From positions 1,772,501 through 1,836,500 of the forward strand of contig CAJZBQ010000053.1 of NCBI GenBank assembly GCA_914767885.1: a stretch of 64,000 nt of DNA, read 5' to 3'. The notes beneath the pieces were generated by a model. That model was not told where the DNA came from and made no database searches. It saw nothing but the letters and a program-made list of their open reading frames with translations. Shown here in pieces: positions 51,007-59,513 of the stretch; position 1 is the stretch's first letter, and each line of letters opens with the position of its first letter. Source of the DNA: Blepharisma stoltei (taxonomy: Eukaryota; Ciliophora; Heterotrichea; Heterotrichida; Blepharismidae). Both the position numbers and the translations under genes were made by a program.

Positions 51007-53601
51007 TTAATCAGATGAAATAATTGAGTTTACAAATTTTAAGAACCTTGCGCTATAAGCTTCACTGTTGATTGATGAAATATCCTCCTTTTCAACGTTT
51101 GGTTTGATAATACTTTTGCTTATCGTTTCGATTTTTTTAAGGCTGTTATAGCTTCCTCCCTTTAAATTGGAAGAAAGCATAAGTATTTTGGTGACATGAA
51201 AATTTATAGGTAAAAATGATAATTTTTATAGACCTAGCTTAATGGACAAAGTGCAAATAGAATATTATTTGAACAGTTTCCACAATGAATCGATTAATTT
51301 TTTAATAATAAATTTAAATTCAATATTTTGGATTCATTTTATATGAAAAAAAAGTATAATATAATTTTTGAACTCCATTTTTAAATTAGAAAATATTCAC
51401 TCCAATTATTCAGGGGGAATAAGTTTGCAAATAATCAATGATCCCAACGACATATGCATTTTCTTTATCTTTGTCAGAAGATTTTAAGTAATGCTTACTA
51501 TTGCTAGGAGTTGGAGTGCCAATCCCAAGCAGCAAGGAGTAGTCCATAATATTTAGCTTTGAAAATAACTTTGAGTCTTCATATATCTTTTGCTTCAAAG
51601 CTAAGCTATCACTGTAGCTTACATATAAATTCTTTTGGGTTCTTAAGAAATCAAGATCTTTATAAATGAGATCATTAGTGAGGTCAGCTAATGAGTCTGC
51701 TTGCTGTCCATGAATGGATTCTCTGTCAAGTTTGCTTCCTTTCATATCGAAAATTGCTTTTAAATTCATAGGTGGGAAAATATTTTGCATAATGATCAAT
51801 TGAAGATGACTGTTTTGAAATTTCAATGAAAAAAACCCTAACAATCTTGCTATAATAGAATTTGGGTGATTTTCTATATGATGGTGATAATTTTTCAACA
51901 AAACTTCCAGCAAAACTTTTTTTTCTTCTCTCGTAATAGTTTTTATTATATATTTTTTGTCATGTGTAAAATAAAAAAATGCTGAGCTTCTCCCACCTTT
52001 GTTCCCTGTGTTTTTCTTGATCATTGAAATATTGAATATGGGATGGAATGATGAAATCATATCATGATCATTTATTCCTTCTAAATTTCGCAAATGTCTG
52101 AACACCAGTGGGGCATATTCTACGATTTTGCAATGAAATCTCATAACTATATATATAGCGCTTTCCCGAGGATGGCGCGGAATGGCGCCATCCTCGGGAA
52201 AGTCAACTAAGCATCCACACGGGAACTGGGAGTTCCACGTGTGGATGCCATTTTTGACATGTGGGATCCAAACTTTCACATGTCAAAATGGCATCCACAC
52301 GTGGAACTCCCAGTTCCCGTGTGGATGCCTTCCTGGCTTTCCCGAGGATGGCGCCATTCCGCGCCATCCTCGGGAAAGCGCTATATTTTTTTACAATAAT
52401 TAATTAATGTGCCATCTAGTTCAATTTTTGATAAATCCTCTTGTAGCATTTCGAATTCATAGACTTGCTTATAAAAATCAACGCTGCATTTATATTACCT
52501 TCAAAACTTAAAATCTTTTTCCTCCTGCATATAATCCTTTTCCTGAGAGCTTTTCAAAAAAATCAAACAAACTGACACAAGTGAAGTCAAAACGGCATCA
52601 GCATAAACTGACTGGAACATATGGGTGTAAGAGGATTCATAGACACTGGAAATTCTAACATCAGCAAGGGATGTCCCAATTTCATTTGTGGCTTCGTTTA
52701 AAATAGTTGTAATTGTGTTTTTAAAAATTTTTGGGTTTCGGAGGCCAAGTCTTTTCCTTATCCAACGGACAAAAGCTGGGTCTGAAAGTCTTACTGAGTT
52801 TATTGCTAAGCCAGAAATGCTTGAAAATGTCAGCGAAATGTAGCTTAGCCAAGGTGCTGTGACGCCTTGGTCATCTTGAATTATCGTGCTTAAACTCATA
52901 GGAATCCAAAATAAACAGTAAACTTGTAAAAACAGTGCATGTTTCCCAAGAAGAGTTTTCAAGGTTTCTGATCGAGACTGTCTAATGTAAATAAAAGAAA
53001 AAACAACTCCTAGAATGCTAAAAGGATAATAAATTATAAAGGGGATAAACATCAGCTTCCTATATAGAAATTACGCCGCTCAGGTACCTGATTTTATAAA
53101 GCAGGCTTCATTTGCAGATTTTCCTGCTGAACTTGAAATCCCTACAAGGAGGACTATTAAAAATCCAAAAAAACAGCTTGTGATATGATACAGTGGCGAT
53201 CTTTTTTTGTAATTCCTATTTGTAGGACTATTTATTGTCAAAAGCACCTCAATGCTGAGACTCAAGCTATAATTTCAGCTTATAAAAAAACAGCAGATAG
53301 TAAACATCCCTGCTATTTCGCAAGTAAAGTCTGAGAGGCTTTCTCCGGTTATTCAATAATGGACAGCGCTATAGGTAATTTGCAAGTCAATCACATGCTG
53401 CATGAAGCACTGTCAGAAAATAATCATCCCTGGGTGTTTTCTCAATCCTTTAATTTTTGCATAAGCAATAAGAACTAGCAATCCAGTTATGAAAGAAATA
53501 AGTCCAAAGGTAGAGTATACTAAAAATTTGTACTGCGTAATGTTCATATTTATAATTAATTTCTTAAGGAAATTTACAAAGAAAATGCTTATTATATCCA
53601 A
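51007..53601 (-). CDS. 7TM receptor fused to phosphatidylinositol-phosphate kinase, interrupted, about 685 aa after excision
   Basis: Stop TAA at 51007-51009. The N-terminal half has seven hydrophobic helices like cAMP-receptor/RpkA-type GPCRs (FLVYSTFGLISFITGLLVLIAYAKIKGLRKHPGMIIFWQCFMQ...CEIAGMFTICCFFISWNYSLSLSIEVLL...). The C-terminal half is a PIP kinase domain (GRSSAFFYFTHDKKYIIKTI, FDMKGSKLDR, MDYSLLLGI, VVGIIDYLQTY). GPCR-PIPK fusions are known in Dictyostelium and oomycetes. Two 15-nt introns (53060-53074, 52484-52498), a foldback element in the linker to the kinase and a family-2 insert near the end interrupt it; after removal the frame is continuous. Start uncertain: Met at 53601 or at 53547. 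Confidence 0.87.
51149..51421. mobile_element. Worn family-2 insert in receptor-kinase gene
   Basis: TA at 51149-51150 and 51420-51421. Ends gcttcctccctttaaattgg and ccaattattcagggggaa. Removing 271 nt gives IIDYLQTYNSLKKIETISK in frame; the unspliced frame ends early. Confidence 0.8.
52148..52385. mobile_element. Near-perfect multi-hairpin foldback element in receptor-kinase gene
   Basis: TA-repeat flanks. Terminal hairpins of cgctttcccgaggatggcg and its complement at both ends; between them an inner palindrome (gcatccacacgggaactggg ... cccagttcccgtgtggatgc) with a caaactttc loop. Arms are almost perfect, so it is recent. Removal of 236 (or 230) nt keeps the frame before RFHCKIVEYAP. Confidence 0.87.
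52484..52498 (-). other. 15-nt spliceosomal intron
   Basis: Minus-strand GTAATATAAATGCAG, exactly 15 nt with GT...AG. Skipping it avoids an in-frame TAA and joins FKFW to SVDFYKQVYEFEMLQ. 15-nt introns are a known heterotrich trait (Stentor, Blepharisma). Confidence 0.85.
53060..53074 (-). other. 15-nt spliceosomal intron
   Basis: Minus-strand GTAATTTCTATATAG, 15 nt, same GTAAT start as the other. Skipping it avoids an in-frame TAA and joins KSGTWAA to KLMFIPFIIYYPFS between two membrane helices. Confidence 0.85.
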
Positions 53602-53672
53602 GTCTTGTCCAAAGAATAGGATCAGTTTTAATTATAAAAATGCTTCTGGTTTGTTTATGAAGAATAATTTAT

Positions 53673-53901
53673 ATAGCCAAAACCTTTATGGCTCGGGCTT
53701 CCTGGTCTTCTCATGGGATGAATGGGGCTAGTTTAGCCAAATAAATTTGGTTTGGCTAGCTTACGAAGTGACTAAACCACTTGCTATAGGGTTTCTGCCA
53801 TTGGAGGAATCGGCCAAACCAGCATTAGTTGGCGAAACCAACTCCCCTCATTCCCGTCAGAAGATCGGAAAAGCCAGACCCATAAAGTGGTTCAGGTTAT
53901 A
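53673..53901. mobile_element. Imperfect foldback element abutting V-ATPase stop codon
   Basis: Inverted ends begin TATA on both sides (tatagccaaaacctttatgg / ccataaagtggttcaggttata), arms about 80 nt with mismatches, rich in ttggtttggc motifs. Its right end overlaps the TAA of the V-ATPase gene at 53897-53899. Confidence 0.7.
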
Positions 53902-56900
53902 AATTACAAAAAGAGAATGGGACAAACTTTATTCCTTCGCCAGCATAAAATTTATTTTGAAATTCAACCCAATGGAGTCTTAAAGTGTGCAAAAAGCACT
54001 CAATTGAAGCCATCATTAGCAAAACTATAAAAGTTGCAAGGACAAAAGCAAAAAATCCAATAGCAACCAGAAAAGGATCCCCAACTTTAATCGGATCGAA
54101 TACGCACATAGTAAGAAAAGTTTTTGATAGTTCAAAATGAGCAAGAGATAATGCCCAAAGCCTTAGATATGATGCTGAATTGCTCACTACGCCTACCGTC
54201 GTTTCTATAGTAAAAATTAGTTGTTTGGTGAATTCTTCAAAAAAATCAAAATCTTCAATTTGATTGATCTCTTCATAGTGAATTCTTTTGGAGCGGATAT
54301 ACCTCAGGTATAAAGGCTTAGGTAAAAGCATAATAGGAAGACATAGTAAGGCAATTAAAAATAAGCAAGCTTGCAAGGATTCTTGGCTTTCTCTATTGCC
54401 CCATAGAGGTTTTTGTCCGTGAAGTCCACCGAAATCAAGGAAAATCCCTAAAAATGTATAGGGGTTTTCTCTATATGGGCCCGATAAGGGCCGTGGAATC
54501 CCTCTGTTGCTCAAACCAACTCAGTGCGTTGGTTTGACCAATTCACTGGTTGGTTCAACCAGCAGAGGGATTCCATGGAGAACCCACGGCCCTTATCGGG
54601 TCATATAGGGAAAACCCCTATGTTTATCAAGCTAGGTGCATTGTCATCATAGTTATAGTTTCAATCTTGGTTTCATTTAATAAAAATCATGCAGACCAAA
54701 TATCCAAAAAGGCTAAGCATAAATATAAATTGAGGCATGACCTCATAATAAAAATCAATCCTCTTCTTAAATGCTATAGAATTTAATCCTTTATACATTA
54801 TTCCAATAGTCATATGGAGAACACCAAAAATTATTGAGATTTTCATTTTAAAAGAATTCAAAAATGATAATTCGTTATCAGCTTTTGACCATATCGGATC
54901 CAATCCAAATGGATAAGCAGAATCTTGCTCATATTCTCCTGATGAGTTTTTCTGTCACTTTGAACCGAATAAATTCAAAGGAATTCCAAAGAATTCATTG
55001 TATATAAATCCGGAGTACATCGAAAATACTCCCATAGTTAAAATAAGATATCGGTAAGGAGCTGCCGCGCTCAAAATACCATTCGAAATTTTCAATTTTG
55101 AATGCTTTAAACATAGATAAGCACCTATCAAAGTTAAAATTAGTCCATGGCCTATATCTCCAAGCATGATTCCAAAAAGAAATGGAAAAGTTATGCAAGT
55201 AATCGGAGTCGGGTTTATTTCTCTATATGAAGGGATTCCATAAGTATCAATCAACCCTTGTATAGGGGCTGTAAAATCATTTAGTTTGAAAAAAGAAGGA
55301 GGAGTTAAATATCGAGGGATTTCAAAAACTTCTTTTAAATCTGCCCTGCCTTCGCCGTATTCATTGATAATGACTCTTATATAGTCTATTTTGCTTTTAG
55401 GGCACCAGCAGTTGCCTTGCCATAGTGTATTGCTTGTATCAAACATATTAAGCGTTTTAAAAATTTCTTTTTCTTTGAGAATGAACGATTGGTATTCATA
55501 TATCATAGAGTAAGCGCCATTGTCAAGTTTTGGCTTACAAAATCTTTGAAGAAGGTCTCTCAAATTCTCTTTTGTCTTTTCTGCGATGGATTTGTTGTTG
55601 ATGATTTCAAGGTGTAAATAGTTTAGCAAATCGTCCATTTCGTTAGGGTTACCAGGAATTTCAATGCGTAGGCTGCTCATAGCGTCACATATTCTCCTCA
55701 CTCCCCCCCCTTTAAATTGGAACAAAATATAGGTAAAATTTCCACTTTTTTGGTAAATTAACCCCCTTTAAATTGGAACAAAATTTAATTTTATAATAAA
55801 AAATTATATATAATTTTTATCTAAAAGTTTTGATATAAGTTAAATGTTTCTTCTTAACTAAAATTAAAAATTTAGTTATATCTTGCTCTTCTTTAAAGAA
55901 GAAAGTATAAAGAGTATCTTATTTAAATAAACTTATAATCCTTAATTGCTAAATTTAAAAAAAAAATTAATTTTTTTTTTAAAAATTTTTCATTTTTTTT
56001 GATAAAAATGATATTTTTTTTCGGATAGTTTGATATAAATTCAATAGGAATTCTTTATAAAATTTCAAAATTTACTTATTTCTTGCTTTATTTTAAAGAA
56101 TAGAGTATAAATAACATCTTATTTAAACAAAATTAGCACTTTGATGATAAATTTTCTAAAATTTTGTTTTTTAATTTGTTTTTTTCAATAAAAATAATAA
56201 TTTTTGTGCAAATAATTTTGATGCCAATTAATAGTGGCGTATTAATTAATAATGAAAATTTAGTTATATCTTGCTTTGTTTTAAAGGATAAAGAGTAAAT
56301 AGCATTTTATTAAACAAATTTATTAATCTAACTCGATAAGTTTTTGAAATTTTATTTTTTTTAAATTTTTATATATAAATTGTTTTATATATAAATTTTT
56401 TTTTATAAAAATTTTATATTGATATTTTTTTAAAAAAAAAAATTAACCCCCCTTTAAATTGCAACAATATTTTTAGTTCCAATTTAAAGAGGGGGGGGAG
56501 TCAGAGAATTTGCAACTGCACCTTCTTCATTTCCCATGAAGACTATGAAAAATATAGCCTGATCTAATTTCTCATCAGTTTTGGGGTCTAAAATTTCATC
56601 TTTTAAATCATAAATAAAAGTTAAACAGTTTCCTCTTGTAACTCGAAAAGCCATCCTCTTTCTCCTACTATCTGTCAAAGAGCAATAGCATTTTGTTTGC
56701 TATCTGTGGGAGTTCATTTTTATTATATATATAAATGTTATAGTAAATTTTTTTTGAATTTAAAAAATTCTTAATTTTCTGTGAAATTTATATTTTAAAA
56801 TGCAAGCTGTTGAAAATTAAAAGAATTAGCCAAAGAGATTTCATGATAAATAAATATCACTTATATATCAAATTTTTTTTAATAAAAAATATTTATATTA

Positions 56901-57524
56901 AAACAATTTTTTTTTACTTACTCACGGAGTGGTTTTTGGACAAAAAATAGGGACTTTTCCAATGGTTTTGTTCCTACAGAGGGGATTAGTTAACATTTCT
57001 GATTCATTTTTATTTATTACCCCAGCAAACTTTGCAAACAAAGATAAATTTTCTTCAACCCCTTGGAATCCAAAAATTTCTTTTGCTTTTTCCAGCACAG
57101 TTTTCTTTTCAATTAAAGAATTAGCCATCCTTAAAAGCTGCTCATAGCTTCGAAGCTGAGTTAAGATTTGATTTTCAATTAAAGCGAGTTCTTCTTCAAC
57201 CCTTTCAAAAAACGCTTGTTCCGGCATTTTAAAGATTTCCAGTTCCAAATCTATGTCTTCTAGCAGCATTTCGGGTATTGCAGGGTCTAAAAGCGGAATT
57301 TTGAAACGATGAATTTCTTGAATAATAAAGGAAATTCTCCTTAATGCTTCTTCAGATCTTCTTATATAAGCTGAAAAAGTTCTATTAACTATACTACGCT
57401 TATTGTTCAAGTCTATGAATTGAAGAGCAGATAATTTCCCAAGCTCAGTTAAGAGTTTTCATGCCACGTCAGAATGGGTGATTAGAGCATAGTATCCCAT
57501 TTCTTCAGGTCTGAGCAGCCCCAT
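53897..57524 (-). CDS. ATP6V0A: V-type ATPase subunit a, interrupted three times, 777 aa after excision
   Basis: Start ATG 57522-57524 (MGLLRPEEMGYYALITHSDVAWKLLTELGKLSALQFIDLN), stop TAA 53897-53899. RVTRGNC, FGIMLGDIGHGLILTLIGAYL, GIMYKGLNS and SNSASYLRLWALSLAHFELS (with the essential Arg of the proton path) are clear landmarks, as is the C-terminal KFVPFSF. It is the membrane stator/proton half-channel subunit acidifying vacuoles. Inserts: family-1 (56666-56988), family-2 (55698-56503), foldback (54446-54620). Removing 321, 803 and 170 nt leaves 778 codons. The protein is slightly shorter than usual (about 820). Several Trp are TGA. Confidence 0.93.
54446..54620. mobile_element. Foldback element in V-ATPase gene
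   Basis: Flanked by the 5-bp direct repeat cccta (54446-54450, 54616-54620). Inverted arms: tataggggttttctctatat...cgataagggccgtgg and complement, centre ccaattcactggttgg. A join at the outermost TATA pair would break the frame; joining at ccctA gives APSLINIGIFLDFGGLHG in frame. Confidence 0.82.
55698..56503. mobile_element. Long family-2 MITE in V-ATPase gene with TCA flanks
   Basis: TCA at 55698-55700 and 56501-56503, no TA near enough on both sides to give the right join. C tract then tttaaattggaacaaaa at the left; the right end is a hairpin of the same. About 800 bp, the longest of its family here; the interior contains three related AT-rich blocks (tcttgctc/ttg tttaaag...aaatagcatctta). 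Joining gives GAVANSLRRICDAMSSL. Confidence 0.87.
56666..56988. mobile_element. Worn family-1 MITE in V-ATPase gene
   Basis: Body typical of family 1 (cacttatatatcaaatttttt...). Left hairpin decayed (ctatctgtcaaagagcaatag...tttgctatctgtgggagtt), right end tttgttcctacagagggga. TA at 56666-56667 and 56987-56988 give the in-frame join NESEMLTRRKRMAFRVTRGN. Confidence 0.78.
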
Positions 57525-58344
57525 TAAATTTTATTAAAAAATTTATGCGTGAAGCATTTTTTAATGATAATAATTACTTTTATTATCTTTATATTGCTAC
57601 TTAAAGCTAATCAACCTTCATTGACTTAAGTCAAAATTAAATATTTCTGCATTGAGTTTGTTATTAATATAGATTCCTCGTTTATTTTATGGCAATACAT
57701 ACAAGGTCAGAAACTAATCTTTTAGCTCTAATTTGTCTCAAGACGCATTCATCTCCAATTTGCTATTCATAGATTGGTCCATTTCGAATTCAATCAAATC
57801 CAGTCTATTGATTTTATATCCCTCTCTGAAAATTCATAAATGCTATATTGAAAGAGTTAACCAGCTCTACGCATCGGAAAAAAGCGATTAATTGCTTTTC
57901 TTCCGAATCAAATTTAATATATAGAGTCGCAATCATCAGCTACCTCTCATAAGCAGTAGATTTTTCTATTGAATATATTTGATACTCTACAACAAGGCTC
58001 TCAAGATGATTCTAAATGAAATCTTAAATTCTTACTGATTATAACAGTTAACTCATTCTCTCTACTTCTTCAAATTTGGGTCTTCTCAAAAAGATTGATA
58101 TTTTATCTGACAGCTGCTAGGGATTTAATAATCAATTATCAGAATTATTTGCTTATGTATTTAGACATTTTTTATAAGGAGTTAGTTGAGATTATACGTT
58201 TTAGCCTATTTTGGGATTTTGGCTCCATTTTGTATTTTCCATTAACGCTTGTCGAGTTTATTTATTTAATTGGTATAAAATCTGGCGAGCTATTTAATCA
58301 AAATATAACTCACAATGCTAAAAGTGATAATAATTTAATTTAAA
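57525..58344. other. Divergent intergenic region
   Basis: 820 nt AT-rich between the V-ATPase (minus) and J-domain (plus) genes. An 82-codon open stretch at 58095-58343 has no homology I recognise and directly precedes the J-domain start; I do not call it a gene. Confidence 0.45.
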
Positions 58345-58968
58345 ATGTCAAGCAAGACCAGAAGAAAATCAGAAACTCAATATAAAAATAAGCTTAAAAG
58401 AAGAAAAACCGAAATAACCTTAACAAATGTAGTGAATACCCCAAGAGTGTCGATTTCATCTGAAGCTTGTTTAAAGACTCCTTCAACTCCTAACCTCTAT
58501 AAAATAACTGGGCCAAATGGAATAAATTCCTCCCAAAGCCAAAACACGCTTCCAAAAGTTCGATTTCAGCGGGAACTTTCAACAGAAAAATCGAAATATC
58601 CAGCTTTTCAGCGATATCTGGAGCATAAATATGGGAAAAAGGTTAAAAATTTAAGTCCCCCAGAAAAGCCGCTTCCAATTAAGCGCCCAAGAAGTGTAAA
58701 GCTTTTGAAGAACAATTTATATGATTTATTAGAATTAACTCCAAGCTGCACAGAAAGCGATATAAGGCAAAGTTATAAAAGACTAGCTATAAAGTGTCAT
58801 CCTGATAAAGGTGGTGATCCCAAGCATTTTAGATGCTTGAAGCAAGCTTATGATATATTAGGGAATGTAGATTTGAAAGAAATTTATGATAATGAAGGAT
58901 TAGATGGAGTTAATGCTCTGCAAGAAGTTGAAATGGATGAATTATTAGAGTGCTTAAAAAGTTCATAA
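58345..58968 (+). CDS. J-domain (DnaJ) protein, 207 aa
   Basis: The J domain lies near the C-terminus (about residues 123-190): NNLYDLLELTPSCTESDIRQSYKRLAIKCHPDKGGDPKHFRCLKQAYDILGNVDLKEIYDNEG, with the HPD motif intact, so it can stimulate an Hsp70. The N-terminal 120 residues are basic and Ser/Thr/Pro-rich, without signal peptide or membrane helix. No Gly/Phe or zinc region, so class C. It is uninterrupted and ends TAA. Client and compartment unknown. Confidence 0.9.
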   Translation: MSSKTRRKSETQYKNKLKRRKTEITLTNVVNTPRVSISSEACLKTPSTPNLYKITGPNGINSSQSQNTLPKVRFQRELSTEKSKYPAFQRYLEHKYGKKVKNLSPPEKPLPIKRPRSVKLLKNNLYDLLELTPSCTESDIRQSYKRLAIKCHPDKGGDPKHFRCLKQAYDILGNVDLKEIYDNEGLDGVNALQEVEMDELLECLKSS

Positions 58969-59513
58969 TACTTTTTAAAATAGACAAAATTATTTAATAA
59001 AAGTTTATTTGGTAATTTTTTTAATATATTAATGATTTTTATAAAATATTTAAGCTAATCGCTAAAGGGCTTTTGCTATTAATTACCACATTATATAAAA
59101 ATGAATTGAATTATTATATAAAGCTATAAGTAATTAAAGGCTTATGTTTGATTCTAGGTGAATGCGAATATATTAAATGGGTACGATAAAATTCTATTTA
59201 TTTACTATTAATCTTTTTTTAAAAATTATCATAATATAAACATTGCATATAATTATTTTATCAAATAGCATTATCTCTAGCTATCACTTATATATCAAAT
59301 TTTTTTCATAAAAAATTATATTTAAAAAAATTTTTTGTTTGCTCACGGAGGGTAGGCTCTTGGGCAAAAAAAGGATTTTCCATGGTTTTGTTCAATCATG
59401 GAGAGGGAGTAAGCTAGTCAACTATTAATCACTATAATAGTTAATTTATAATACCCCCTTAATTTTTATTTTTGAATTTAGTCAAAAGTAAGTTAATGAA
59501 GATTTAAATTACT
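58969..59513. other. Intergenic region with one-ended MITE relic
   Basis: AT-rich region between convergent genes. About 59255-59412 matches one half of family 1 (cacttatatatcaaa...tttgctcacggaggg...ttttgttcaatcatggagaggg then TAA at 59410-59412); the hairpin half is missing. No gene. Confidence 0.65.

Noticed and set aside
58095..58343. 82-codon hydrophobic open frame
   Set aside because: AT-rich, no recognisable motif, ends two bases before the J-domain start; likely chance.
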